From the NCBI GenBank assembly GCA_013368315.1, contig JAACJM010000230.1:1-64000 (forward strand): DNA of 64,000 bases, given 5' to 3'. The translations under genes were made by a program, and so were the position numbers. This stretch comes from Tetrapyrgos nigripes. Taxonomy: Eukaryota > Basidiomycota > Agaricomycetes > Agaricales > Campanellaceae. The stretch's first letter is position 1, and the number at the start of each line of letters is the position of its first letter. Of the stretch, positions 33,875 through 45,107 are shown one piece after another. Under the pieces are notes generated by a model. That model was not told the origin of the DNA and ran no database searches. It saw only the letters and a list, made by a program, of their open reading frames with translations.

Positions 33875-34676
33875 CTATGTACATAGTGAAAAGAAATCAG
33901 TCTCAACCTCCAAGACAAAAGAATGCACTCTACTGACCTTCTTCTCAATGGCTTCCATTCCACGCTCAACCATCTCTGGGTTTCGCGTCATCCTGCCAGC
34001 TGCATCCTCAAGACCGTCTAGACAGCAGAGAGCACTTCAGCAATGCAAAACGGGCGACAAGACATATCAAGTAACTCGCCTTTAAGCCTATCCTCAACGC
34101 CTTCTCTACCATACTCTCGCCCGAGTTGGAGCCAAAGCCAGAACCCATACCACTGCTAGAAGTGAAGCCAGAGGAGCTCCTAGTCGAGTCTTCATCGAAC
34201 TCGGAACGACGACCACTAGACCCGAAGGAGTCGTTCTCAGAGCTGCTACCTCGGTAGTTGTCGTTGTTGCTTCCCGAGCCACTGAAGCCGGAACCGGAAC
34301 CGCCGGTCATCCCGCCAGAAGAGAAAGAGGAAGAGTCAGAGGACGAGTTGTTGAAGTCGCTCATACCCATCTTCTCGCGGTTGTCACTGGAGTAGTTGTC
34401 GTTCATGTTGTTCATGCCAGAGGAAGAGTTCGTGTTGCTGTAGTTGTTGTCGTTGCGGTAGTCACCTCCGGTGCTGCCAGTTGAATAATTGTCTGCTGGA
34501 GGATGAAGAAGGTAAGAAGTGTGCAACGAGAGCGTAAGAGACTCCAGCATACCATTGCCATAGGAAGAGGTCTGGGATTGGAAGTTATCCTCTCGGCCCT
34601 CACGGTAAGAGTCACCACCGAAACCACCGGACATGGAGGAAGAGTTGTTGAAGTTGTCAGAAGAGTTGTAAGACAT
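33875..34676 (-). CDS. Ser/Gly/Asn-rich protein with CsbD-like C-terminal stretch
   Basis: The start MSYNSSDNFNNSSSMSGGFG is chosen at 34676; a further in-frame start at 34730 would add 18 residues. A first intron (GTATGC...CTCCAG, about 34498-34552) joins SYGNA to DNYSTGSTGGDYRND. The middle is nearly all Ser, Gly, Asn and Asp (SGSGFSGSGSNNDNYRGSSS). The last exons read SMVEKALRIGLK, then after a second intron probably DAAGRMTRNPEMVERGMEAI EKK. That last piece recalls the CsbD-like stress-protein motif 'GxxxxAxGxxTxNPEM'. The exact 3' splice and stop are uncertain: I give the stop read through at 33875, while a third intron would move it about 10 bases left. Function unknown; stress-induced in related cases. 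Confidence 0.6.
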
Positions 34677-34779
34677 GGCGAGGTGAAAGAAAGCGCGAGT
34701 GAGAAGAGGTGATGAAGAGGCAAGATCCACTGTTCGGAGGAGCTGGAATGTTCTGAGGTGACTATCCTTCCAAGAGGGT

Positions 34780-34786
34780 TTTTATA
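34780..34786 (-). promoter_or_regulatory. TATA box of the Ser/Gly/Asn-rich gene
   Basis: The minus strand reads TATAAAA about 104 bases before the chosen ATG at 34676, consistent with that start rather than one farther upstream. Confidence 0.5.
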
Positions 34787-35340
34787 CCTGCAAATTAGAG
34801 CTATTGAGGCCCTGGATATGACGAAGGCGAGGACCTGAGTCCCAAACCCTGATGATAGTCGTGCACGCCCTGATACCGGTTTAGAAAATGACGTCTGTAA
34901 TATTTCCCGTATCACTGAGATGAATAACCCAGATGGAGCCCTATAGATGAGACTGGGTGGTGTTCGGGATAAGATGAACAGAAATACGGGTTCCTGGAAT
35001 ATTGTTGACGTCGGGGGCGGTGTATAATCAAATAGAGATAGGTCAATATCAGACAGGTGGAGAAGAGATATTGAGTGACGTTGAAGATACCAATAGATTT
35101 TTGTTATCGCCTGGGCAAGTTCTTGAGAACAGTACTCCTAGATGATTCCAAAGCAAGCGTAGAATGTATATCCAGGAACCACAGAGATCATGGGAGGGGA
35201 TTGACGGCACCGCGGGGTGTGAAAAATTTTCGGTTTTAGTTTATTCACGTGATATTAGCGTGATATCATCCGCGCTAGCGCGTTTGACGCGTCGGGTTGG
35301 TTTGCAGCTGTTTGTAAACTTTATCTCTGATACTTTGACC
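34787..35340. other. Divergent intergenic region
   Basis: It serves as 5' flank for the minus-strand gene to the left and the plus-strand gene to the right. A CACGTGA site at 35247 is a possible bHLH element. No gene is seen. Confidence 0.4.
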
Positions 35341-36700
35341 ATGGCCGATGTCCTCCCTCTGGCAAGCCTTTCTTCTTCCAAGAAGCGAAAATACAAAGGC
35401 CTCGAGAACACTCGTCTGCTACCAGGCTTTACCAAAGTAGGTCTTTCGCTTGAATTGCGATACGAAGTCCGGCCTTCACTGATCATAATTGTCCTTGGTT
35501 TAGTACCATGTTCTAGAGTACTATATGGGCCTTGAAGAGTTCGAGCTGCCTTTGGAATGTGCTGATAACACCGTGCTTCGTGCGTGTAATTCATTTGTTT
35601 TTGGGATGCCTTCATCTTAACGTTCTATAGTACGACCGGATATGAAACTGCTCCTAGAGCAATTGAAATGGGCCCTTATACCCGCTTTGGAGACCCTCGA
35701 AGTTCTCGTCGCATTTCAACTCGAAAATGAGCACAAACCGCTCCATAGAAGGCAGATTTATACCGAAGTGAGTCGTGGCATTCTTGCTTATTGTTACTGG
35801 GTTCCAAGACATGCTATTGTCAAGATTGTCCCTTCACAAGAATACGAATACGCCTTCGTCCCGCTTCATATGGACTGCGCACCTCTTTATATCCACCATC
35901 CTAACGGCACATCAACACGATACGACTGGCCCTACACCAATCTGCCTCATTTCAAATTACCTACACATCCCATCTATGCCTGCGCTTTCCTCTTTCACGC
36001 GATGCTGTGCATGATGTCCAAGCTTCAAACCTCCATGCGTCTAGCTTCATCGATCCAGAAGGTCTTGTCTCTGAGACACATTTGGTTGAAGAAAGTCCCT
36101 TCGATATTCCGCGAGGAAGAAGCCTGGGGCCAACATCGTCATGTTTTCCTAGACGGGCGGGAGCCTACCTTTTTCCAGGACTTTCCGTGCTGCAATGAAA
36201 TCAAGGGATTCACTATGGAGGAAGTGGATCTATATCAGGATATCGAGGACAATTACTCTGATATCTACACTTCCGATTCCCGTATCACCAAGACGGGGAG
36301 TCTCCTGCCACCTTCACCTATCAGATTTCCTTCTCGATACGCTTTGTGGAAGGAGGGTATCTCCCAGTGGGCTATCGACGTACTCGACTCCCAGGATCCG
36401 GAAGATGCGCCTCCAACATCTGACTTCACCGACCCTCAGTTCGACTCGGACGACGGTGGAGTTGAATTATGCAGCTGCTCAGACTGTCTTAACGAACCGG
36501 TTCGCAGCTTCGACGATGCTCTCCAGACATGCGACGAAAACGTCGTATCCTCCGTCACCTATACTATTCGTCTCCGGGACCACTGGAAATACACGAGTAA
36601 CGAATGGGCCTTCCTCGCTACTGGATTCCCGCTGTTGACTGCACCGATTGCTCCACCGTCATTTTGGGGAGAGCTACCCTTTGTCGAAGGGTTGCCTTGA
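35341..36700 (+). CDS. Hypothetical protein, 394 aa
   Basis: Four exons: 35341-35436, 35504-35579, 35631-35767 and 35825-36700. The third intron (57 nt, GTGAGT...GTCAAG) is in phase and could be read through. Without it the protein is 394 residues, starting MADVLPLASLSSSKKRKYKG. Exon junctions give TKYHVLEYYMGLEEFELPLE and VLLRPDMKLLLEQLKWALIP. Later parts include YTEIVPSQEYEYAFVPLHMD, a stretch with LFHAMLCMMSKLQ, an acidic region, and a small Cys cluster CSCSDC. I do not recognise the family. No signal peptide or membrane segment is evident. It converges on the BTB gene. Confidence 0.72.
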
Positions 36701-37279
36701 TGGCCTTGGAGGTCGTGGTGGCCCTAGCCGGCCCTCTGGGTAGTGAAATCGGTGACCGATTTCAACCGTTGTAACTTAGCTCCCTCTGACTCGGAGGAAG
36801 GATCATGTATCGTTCGTCATCTCTACTTTGATCTTGCTTTCATTTTACGACTTTTAATGACTTTTCGTCTTGCTTTCGTCTTCATTTCTGTTTCATTTCA
36901 CTTTCTGTACTACACTGGAACAGCGGATATCTCTGTATACCATATCACAGTTATTACTCTTAATATATTATAAATGAGACTATAGGGAGAGAGAGAAATC
37001 AGTACAATAAGAGGAAGATCTGAATGAATAGCCTGAAAGACTCTGAGAGGTGAGAAAAGTGGGAGAGAAGGAAGACCTAGTCCAATGAAAAAAAAAAAAA
37101 TCGCAATAGAAAGGCTAAAAAAAAGGCCAAAAAAACGGAAGGAGAAAGGTACGAATGCAAGACTTGAAGAAAACATGAAGCCGGAACCGCGGGGACAACG
37201 GACAGCCCTGGGGTCCTGTGCACGGAGCAGTGGTGAGGTGTAGGGTGAGTATGAACCACGATGGAAGACGTACCGCAAG
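36701..37279. other. Intergenic between convergent genes
   Basis: Contains homopolymer-rich sequence, including an A12 run near 37088 and A6-7 runs at about 37120-37136, and no convincing gene. Both neighbouring genes end here. Confidence 0.5.
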
Positions 37280-38173
37280 CTAATCAGAAGAGTGGCGTAT
37301 CTTGGGTGGATTGGAGCGCACAGACCCGGTAGATTTTTGTCTGTTTTCTTCAGGAAGCAAAGCTCTAGCCTTGAACTCTGCATCCTTCAGCTCTTCCTCG
37401 AACTCCCGATTGACGGCCGCTCGGACTCTCTTAGTTGACGCCGGTTTGGAACCAGCGACCGTAAAGCAATCATCATCCTCCAACTGCTTGCTCATATATT
37501 TTTTCCAAACCTTCTCGCGCAGACGGAACAGACGAATCGCTGCCGACAACCCGATATTTTCTCCTTCTTCCACGGTCAGCGGCTTCTTCCTGGTGATGAA
37601 CTGGATATATCCTCTTCGAACCCACTCAACGACATGATATTTCTGGCCCAAGGAGAGTTTCTCATGCGCACTCATTTTATCGAAGTTACTTTTGGAAGCC
37701 AGATGCTGGATCGCGAGTTTGCGGATGTTGAGAAAACGCCATAAAGTAGCGAGTTTGAGTACAGATTTCCAGTCTATAGTTTCAGCAGAAGGGGCAACAC
37801 TGCGGCATGTTAAACAGTATTGTAAAAGAAATAGTACTAAGCGATTACGCACCCAGGATACAGTGTCCCCAGTAGCTGCTCAAAGTCATAAGCCAAAACC
37901 CCTTCAAGTTTGATAGGATGATCATCACTGCTGCCCTCCGGAGAATCGCCCTGAGGTAGTAGGAACATGTCATGAAAGACTTCGGAACTGTTCTCAAAGT
38001 GATAGCGTGGTACTTTGAAAAGAGATCCTTCGATCTGAAGGTTGGAGAAGTTTTGGACGTTGGTCACTATAATGGGGCCAGCGGCACCAGTGGCAAGCAG
38101 CAGTGAACGTACCAGAAACGTTATAGTTTCCCAGTAGTAATTCTCGTTTCTTTTTGGGGCTGGGAGTCGACAT
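37280..38173 (-). CDS. BTB/POZ domain protein
   Basis: Exon 1 (38173 down to about 38115) encodes MSTPSPKKKRELLLGNYNVS. An intron joins to VTNVQNFSNLQIEGSLFKVP, then RYHFENSSEVFHDMFLLPQG, DHPIKLEGVLAYDFEQLLGT and LYPG. A second intron (donor GTGCGTAAT, acceptor at about 37795) leads to CVAPSAETIDWKSVLKLATL WRFLNIRKLAIQHLA. This is the BTB fold used by the many basidiomycete BTB proteins (EVFxxMFxLPQ, PIxLExV). The C-terminal half is helical and basic, with a conserved-looking YHVVEWVRRGY, and ends KIRHSSD before the stop at 37280-37282. Function unknown; adaptor or transcription-linked roles are usual for BTB. Its 5' half and upstream region are copied at 45.6-46.4 kb. Confidence 0.85.
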
Positions 38174-38561
38174 TTTGGGCGAGAGCGAGGGAGTTGTCTG
38201 GTGTGACTTGTGGTAGAAGAAAGAGGTCGACAGGAGAAGGAGGAGTGTATTACCTAGAATCTGATAGAAGCAGGATGCGTCGGAGAAAGGGTCGAAGTGG
38301 GAACTTCATACTTAATTTAGATAGACCCCCTATCCTCTGGACTTGCAGCGACACCCAGGAATACTTACTGTCAAAGTTGAAGCCAAGCTCAAAAGTGAGT
38401 GCAATACCATCGATTCAGTAGTAAGGTTGAAAGCGACGATTTTTTCTCGACGTATAAATTCAAGTTGGACCATCCAACTTTAGCGCTAGCTCTTTTAATT
38501 TCCTGTAGAGAGGACGGGCTTCAGGGCCTCAGGCGTCTTCTTGAATTTCTTGGAGCCATTC

Positions 38562-40310
38562 CACTGCGTGCACATCAAGATATGATGAGCGTTTTATTCT
38601 GAAGATGTCTTGAAGATACTACAACATCAGCAAAAATACAAGTGAACTTTTCCGGACTTCCGAAGACTTTTCGTCGCTTTTCGTCGCTTTTCGTCGCTTT
38701 TCGTACCTTTTTCAGGAGAGGACTTTTTCGGGACTTTTTTTGGAGTACTTTTTTGGGACTTTTACTTACTGAAGTACTTTTTATCGGCTTTTTACAGCCT
38801 TTGACTCACCCGAGGACTTTTCCGGGACTTTTTTTGCAGTACTTTTGGACTTTTACTTACCGAAGTACTTTTTTATCGGCCTTTTACTTCTGCAGGCCGC
38901 CGCTGAGGGTAGAGTATGTACATGCATGCATATGCAATAAATGTGCTGCGTAGAACATTGCAAGGAATTACTACTAGCAGAAAGGCAGGCAAGTCAGAAA
39001 CGTGTGGATCCTGGATGAATTTCTACATGAAGGGAGATTTGAGGAACAAGCAATAAGAAGGGGATGAATGGGACGCCCACATATTTGAGCAGAACAGTGG
39101 ATAGGGGGGTGGGGGCGTGAGAGTAGAGCGTAAAAAAAGGGCAAGAGAGCGAAACGACGATGACGCGACACGTCGTCTTGGAGGTAAGTGGGGAAATGAG
39201 ACATTGGCAAATACGTGTTAGTGTAAATTCTGTATCGCAGCGCTAAGCAAGTAGCGTTGATGTCATTGAGAAGAACATGAGGCTGGTCATAGAGGAGAGT
39301 CAGAAAGAAAGTGGGGGAGGGCTCGAAGGACAACGACAACGACATGGGGGATATGAAGGTAACGACGGTAACAGCGAACTCTGGCGAAAATTTTGTGCGG
39401 CCGTCACGGTCCTGGGGAGTTTGAAACTCCGCCAGCCACCATTACAGTTGCGGTCACATGCTGTTCGTTTTGTCGACTCTTCTTCCTTCACGACCACTTC
39501 CTTTGTCTCTCAAAATTCTTCTTACTGTCCCGCTAGCCTTTCCGTTTGCCTCTGTAAGTCACTCAATGTCTAAAGTATGTCTAGCTCTGTCTTCTGGGCT
39601 ACTGACTCACACTGACAACTTAATTTTTAGGCCACGCTCTGTAGAGTTGGGATGATTATGGGAATATCGGGCAAGGTTTTTGAAGTAGCGCTCACAGTTT
39701 GAAGGAGTAGTCGTGAACTGGTCATTGCTTCAAGACTCTGGGTGCGTTTCTTACAGTTTCTTCGAGACTCGGCTTGATCTAACTACACCACACAGAATAT
39801 TTCGTCACCCGGGCGGTATCCATTGAAGATGTTCTTTCCCCCTCTGTATGTACACAGGCCTACTAGTCTGATCACATTGTCTTCAAGAGTCTTCTTAGGA
39901 AAGGTGTGGAATTTGTATGTATCCAACTAGTATAATCCTTTCTGTGTGTATGTACCTACATATGTACCATGAAATATATGTGCTTTCAGGCTACTTTTAC
40001 TGGGTTTTTTGAGGTACGCGAACCAAGTTTTCATTGCCTAATTGACATCTTTCACAGTGTCTTTTTCATACTTTTTTGTGTACTTTTTGCGGACTTTTCA
40101 GAAGCCGGTTTGACTTTTATTTGACTTCCATAAGCGATTGGACTTGCCTTTTGAAAGTCATCGGAAAAAGTCGTAAAAAGTCAAAATAAGTTCAAAAAAG
40201 CCGACTTGTATTTTTACTGATGAAAGCGCTGAGGATATCTTGATAGATCAGAGCATCTTCAAGATATCTTCAGAATACGCCACTGATTATATTTTCATCT
40301 GCACCCAGTG
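38562..40310. mobile_element. CACTA-like (EnSpm) non-autonomous DNA transposon, 1749 bp
   Basis: The ends are CACTGCGTGCACATC (left) and CACTGGGTGCAGATG (right, reverse complement). Similarity extends about 60 bases, through TATTCTGAAGAT-TCTTGAAGAT. The 3-bp duplication TTC flanks it at 38559-38561 and 40311-40313. The homologous site in duplication copy B (46388-46390) has a single TTC and no insert. CACTR ends with 3-bp duplications are characteristic of CACTA/EnSpm. Subterminal regions are packed with GGACTTTT-type motifs, including a near-duplicate of about 75 bp (about 38719-38793 and 38814-38888). The interior has no transposase, but it holds an intron-like GTAAGT...TTTTTAG stretch at 39556-39630, perhaps captured gene sequence. 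Confidence 0.87.
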
Positions 40311-40313
40311 TTC

Positions 40314-41064
40314 GCCGTATTACTAGTCGAATTCATTCACATACACAACAATTATCACTGGTGTATCATGCCATGCAAAAGCTTAGGCTCGTACTCGTAC
40401 GTATACGCGCCCTGATCCCCTTCTGGCGTGCATGTACCATAACCCGCAATCCAAATTACAGCATTCCGAGGTGGTTACCTTTCAAAGAAAGTTGGAGTTT
40501 TCTAGGGAAAGACCAACATACTACATAGATAGTATACTGCGACTGACGAGCGTCAGAGTCAAGGTTCTGGATATACTCCAGAATGTGTCAATGTAGGTCC
40601 CATGTGCATCACGGACCTCCAGAATACAGTTCAATACACGTATAAGACTATAAGTCGCCATACATACCATACTCTTCCGAAAAGTTCTTTCTCCCAAATG
40701 CTTGTTAATGTGTGATGGAGTCCATCGTGAATAGGGGTCAACGCGGTTACAGACTTGATTCTCTTTGTATCGTCCCAATTTTTTCGTATGTCACCCGAAG
40801 CGGACAGTTCTCTTTGTTCTTTGTCTTCTTTCATGGATCCGGACCACGTGTAGACTACCTTAAATACTTTCGCTGTACGTTTGGTCACTTCTGTCTCTTC
40901 CGACTCTCTCCTACGAAGAACAGGGGTGAGCTACTAGTTTCCTCTTCTCGCTTTATTCTCGTACTTCTCTTTCATTATCTTAGGTTCCGACTTCTAACAG
41001 TGCTCATACGCTTCTTTTTCTCACCCTCGACTCAGTGACCGACGCAACCTAGACCGCAGCCAAT
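40314..41064. other. Duplicated intergenic sequence upstream of small gene A
   Basis: It matches 46391-46811, with an additional block at about 40700-40985 not present in the other copy. No gene is seen. Confidence 0.6.
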
Positions 41065-41618
41065 ATGCCTTCCAAATGGACTCGCCATGCCACCCTAGCC
41101 CATTCATCCACTATCTTAAGCGCATTCGAGCTCATCGCCAGCAGAGAAAATCTCGGCCCAGGGACACGACAGTATTGGGATCGACGAAGTCAGTATGTCT
41201 CATCAGAAATTAGGAGGATATTCTCTGCGATATTTGGGGTAGATGTGGATAGTCTTGAGGGATGGAAGAAGTTGTGCACTTATGTGCTTGGTACGACGGG
41301 TGTTAGGTTGGAAGAGTTGAAGACGATAAAAGATTGTAAGAAGGTAAGGGTGTCATTATTTCGAAGTGTCTTTGATGATGAAACGATATTGACTCTGAAT
41401 CCAACACATTTTCTTTGCAGAAATTGAAGGACAAGTTCGTAAACCTCATAGATCTCGTCGAATTTGCGGAGAGAGGCGAGCCACTCCCAACAACACTCGT
41501 CTTCCACAGCAGAAAAGGACTCTCCAAGTATACACGAAACACAAAACAGTTCTTCCCGAAGGAGGATGCGAAGGAGCTTCCCTTGTTGAGGCATTTCTTG
41601 ATCACGATTTTCGCATGA
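41065..41618 (+). CDS. Small two-exon gene of a triplicated unknown family, copy 1
   Basis: Exons 41065-41343 and 41421-41618 flank a 77-nt intron (GTAAGGG...TTTGCAG, phase 0) and encode 158 residues. The protein starts MPSKWTRHATLAHSS and has STILSAFELIASRENL, RRIFSAIFGVDVDSLEGWKK and, after the splice, KLKDKFVNLIDLVEFAERGE, ending PLLRHFLITIFA. It is helical and charged, with no signal peptide, membrane segment or recognisable motif. The two relatives at 46812 and 48319 have the same exon structure, and exon 2 is 198 nt in all three. Conserved frame and splice sites in all copies argue for function; what it does is unknown. Confidence 0.8.
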
Positions 41619-42513
41619 AGTAGAGATACTCCAGGAAGTTTAGACAGTAGTGCATATATAATCCTGTAGTGACGCAACGGTCTTGACACTGTAATGCGTC
41701 GGTTGTCCGAAATTTCTTTTTGTGCCACCCAGCTTGCATAGAGCCTTGAGCGTAAGAATAAGACATCAATTCACCTCAGAGCCTTGTAAGCTCCGGGGCA
41801 CCCCTCATGGGTGCGACGGGTTGTACATATGGACGTCGAAGACAAAAGTTGAACTCGGCATTCCCCGATAACACCAACGACACGACACTTCGTTACAGCA
41901 CAGTGAACAAATAATTGTCCCTCGGGGGAGAATTTGTATCGTATTAATGTGATTTAGTACAAACCGTCAAAGTTGAAGCCACTCTGGAAGAGGGTGAGTC
42001 CAATACCATTGACGTTAGTATTCGTTCGATGTGGATGGTTTCCTTATAACATTGGCTGAGTGGGATTTAGCGTCTTCTTCTTAGATCTTGTGTTATCATT
42101 CTTCTGATTAGTCCCAAGGGTAGAAGTCCGTGTCCTGCCAGTGATCCTCCTTTCCTACCCTAGTTCCATCGTCACATCTAGTATGTACTTACGCAATCGA
42201 TCTGAGAATTTACTGCGTTGTGGGTCATGTATATAGTGAGGCGGCGACCATCAACGTTCTGTTTTGGCAAGTCATTGACAGAGAGGCTCTGATTAGTTGC
42301 CAGTGGCCACAGAGTCATATGGAGTAGTATTTATAGCTCAAGGCGCATGCGTTTCCATTTCTACTTTTCCATTTTGCGCCTCATAGCCAGCTCGAGAGCG
42401 CCAGCGTCTTATATGCCCCTGGCTCCCACCAGCCTGATGTGCTCCCATAAATGCAAAAACCAAAGTTATTGGTAGATTCTGCCAGTACTAGTACCCCCCG
42501 TACTTGTCATTAC
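41619..42513. other. Duplicated sequence downstream of small gene copy 1
   Basis: It matches 47370-48256 in order and orientation. It includes one copy of a ~50-bp motif (CCGTCAAAGTTGAAGCCA, at about 41968) that recurs at 38369, 46212 and 47703. Confidence 0.6.
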
Positions 42514-42814
42514 TGTTGGATTTTGTGGCTATACATAGGCAAGACGGACTCGTCTCCGGTATTTCAAACTTTCTCGATTGTTTACTTACTCCTGTTTCAT
42601 CTCCATTTGGTATATAATGCGTAGCGTAGTCATGTATACCTCAGCGGTTTATCTTCACTCGCTGAGGTTAGTATCTTTATTTCTTTTCTTAGTATATATA
42701 CTGATAACATTGTAGTTCAAGTCTCTTTGTTATAGGTATTTAATATATTCAGCGGTTTATCTTCACTCGCTGAGTTCAAGTCTCTTTGTTATAGTGAAGT
42801 ATATATATTCTACA
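42514..42814 (+). mobile_element. Solo LTR, 301 bp, copia-like
   Basis: It starts TGTTGGATTTTGTGG and ends ATATTCTACA (TG...CA), with the 5-bp duplication ATTAC at 42509-42513 and 42815-42819. Copy B at 48252-48256 has one ATTAC and no insert, so the boundaries are exact. No internal retrotransposon sequence is present, so it arose by LTR-LTR recombination. Inside are two copies of CAGCGGTTTATCTTCACTCG followed by CTGAG, each a stem-loop with CTCAGCG/CGCTGAG arms, and two copies of TTCAAGTCTCTTTGTTATAG. The strand is arbitrary without coding sequence. It is not the same family as the 4983-5308 LTR by eye. Confidence 0.88.
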
Positions 42815-42873
42815 ATTACCCTCAGCACAGCTGCCTCAGAGTTCGGCATCAGAACCTTCGGAAAACCCTCTAG

Positions 42874-44146
42874 CCCCCCAACGTATCGCCGGATACTTGG
42901 GATTCTAAGATTACTTTGGACTGTCTAAGGGCATTGTATGATATCGAATACACGCCTGTGTCTACTGATAAAAACATTTGGTATTGGTGCGTATGCGATT
43001 GATCAGACATGGTGCATGTGTTGACACAATTTTACAGTGGAATTTGAGTGGAATTCACATCCCAGGCATATCTGGACGATGATCTTGATTTATTCTTCGT
43101 GGAAGGATCTTCCCAACTCCTCCTATCTAAAGACCATTCTTGAGCGGTCGGCTATTCAGCAAGGAATGAAGACATTGACAGCTTTGAAAGTTGACCTGCT
43201 TGATGTTATAAGCGTAGGGCTATTATGTGAAAGTGAGAACTGACAGGAACGAAAACGGATTCCAGGGATGCTAGAGTATGTCTCTATGAAAAGCTTCTCT
43301 GTCTGCGATACTCCACATGAGGGCCCGGGTGCAGTAAAAAAAAGAGTCACCGTGAATAGGGGCAGTTTCGGCACTTTCCGCGACTGACGCCACGTCAGTA
43401 GTTCAACATCGCCTTCATTCTGTAGCTCTTTTCTCCAAGAGCACCAGCCACCAGTGTAACTTAAAATCCAATCAACCACTTGAAGCTCAATCAACAGTTC
43501 AAAAGCGAGCAGCCTGAGGTACGTCAATCACATTTCCAAACGATACGTCTGTCCAGAATACTCAGCTCAGGACATTTCAAAGGTCACTCGTAACGCGTTA
43601 AAACTTGAGCATACTATTCAGCCTTTGAATTTTGGACATTACTTCCGATGTTAGGGGTTCTTAGTGTTTCAGCTCCTGTTCATCGACAGCAAACGTACCT
43701 ATCGCCTTGGTGAATGATTCTTTTGAAAGGATTTGCATTCCAATTCGCATAGTATTGAAGATACTCTCCTACGTGACTCGTCTCCACATAGATTCCTAGG
43801 CACGTACCTACAGACTCTGCTATAGAAGAAAAGCCCATTACGCTTCGACGTCGGACGATGTCGATGTGAGTTAGAATCTTACCTGGTTATTCCTCCTTTG
43901 GCTTTATTTCTGATTCCATCTGTTCATGCTTGTTCAGAAGCGGATTCCTCTGACCGTTTTAGCCTCCTGTATGTCTGTATTTCTATATTCTTGCGGCGTT
44001 GTCCCTTGATGAGACCAAGAAATGTGTTCCGCTCAGTTGAAGCGGATTGACGTGCGTGATGCTTAGCGTTCACGTCCCCTTCTGGTTTGCCCTGATTGCA
44101 GACAGTGACGGGGTACTCCTATAACGATTTATGCAGAGATGAGACG
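42874..44146. other. Intergenic, nothing firm
   Basis: Downstream of the end of duplication copy A. The frames at 43037-43243 (+) and 43156-43527 (-) overlap each other and lack domain support. Confidence 0.45.
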
Positions 44147-44153
44147 TATAAAA
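44147..44153 (+). promoter_or_regulatory. TATA box of the secreted-protein gene
   Basis: TATAAAA lies 70 bases before the ATG at 44217, in a typical position for a well-expressed fungal gene. Confidence 0.6.
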
Positions 44154-44216
44154 CCTCGCTGGTGTTGTCGAATACTGCAGCGTCTTCAATCCCCAGGTCG
44201 ATAATCGCTTACAACA

Positions 44217-45107
44217 ATGCAACTCACCGGTCTCATCACCATCGCTGCTGCATTCACCAGTGCTCTCATTGCACCGGTCTCTGCAGTGCCTGCTGCACAG
44301 AGCACCAATGCAGGCCTCTCGCTCACCCTCGGATCCACTCTGACCGCTGGTAATCACTACGGGGCGCCCACTCCTCCTTGGAAAAAAGGTGCATCTCCTG
44401 GTTGGTATTACGGTGACCATCCAGAGCATTTGGATATCTTCAAGTTCTTCATTCCGCATTTGAAGGATAGCGTGAGTTTTTGGATTGGCACCTCCGATGT
44501 GAATTGTTTTTATTGACCTCGGACTTTGTCTATATTCTATCTAGTTGATCTGCAAACTTCTTGACCTCCTTCCATTTTGCTTGCATTGCCCTAAGCTTTA
44601 TCATGCTCCTCCCCCTCCTCCTCAACACCCTACTCCTCCTCCTTCCTCTCCTTCTCCTCCAGTGATGGATGGAAGCAGACATTCAGTAATCTCAACGCTG
44701 CTACTGAGGCGTATGGGTATTTGACTTATGGTCTGGTGGATACCGTTGACGGTCAGTCGCAAATTACAATCAATGTGCTTAGATGAGTAAACTAACGACG
44801 AGTATATCTATTTACCATTCAGACTGCAAAGCTATGTGCTTGGGTGTTCAAGGATGTGTCTTTATCAACACCTATCACGATGTGCACGGAAAGGTGTGTA
44901 CGCCGAGTGCGATAAAATGCTTGTTCGACATTTGTTTCTAAAAAATTCTCCATGAATTAACAGGACGGAAGCCCATTGTTGACTTGCTCCCTCTACACGG
45001 GCTGCCAAGGTCCCGAGACTGCCACCAACGCTGGTGGACAGAGTCAGCCGGATGGAAGCATTGATTATATCACCTACAGCGATGGGTTCTGCCATGCTGG
45101 TTATTGA
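44217..45107 (+). CDS. Small secreted cysteine-containing protein (PAN/Apple-like, fruiting-body type)
   Basis: A clear signal peptide starts MQLTGLITIAAAFTSALIAP and is cleaved near SAVPAA. Exon 1 ends FIPHLKDS before GTGAGT at 44472. Later exons give QTFSNLNAATEAYGYLTYGL, DCKAMCLGVQGCVFINTYHD and DGSPLLTCSLYTGCQGPETA, ending GFCHAGY with TGA at 45105-45107. The 5' junction of exon 2 is uncertain: CAG|TGATGG or a later AG. The Cys spacing CxxxCxxxxxC with FINTYHD recalls the PAN/Apple-like fold of secreted basidiomycete proteins often reported from fruiting bodies. It should act outside the cell; binding partner unknown. It lies alone between the two duplication copies. Confidence 0.82.

Larger units (their letters stand above)
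37743..42873. repeat. Segmental duplication, copy A (interrupted by two transposons)
   Basis: From AAAGTAGCGAGTTTGAGT at about 37743 this region matches 45623-48307 in the same orientation. It covers the 5' half and promoter of the BTB gene, its upstream sequence, a small two-exon gene and more than 1 kb of downstream sequence. Copy A is longer because of a 1749-bp DNA transposon, a 301-bp solo LTR and an extra stretch of about 280 bp at about 40700-40985. Homology fades after GGAAAACCCTCTAG at about 42873, just where copy B continues into the third small gene. Confidence 0.88.

Noticed and set aside
36910..37383. 157-codon minus-strand frame rich in Phe and Ser
   Set aside because: It arises from homopolymer-rich 3' flanks and overlaps the end of the BTB gene in another frame.
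38642..38953. Phe-rich plus-strand frame
   Set aside because: It is produced by GGACTTTT subterminal repeats of the CACTA-like element, not a gene.
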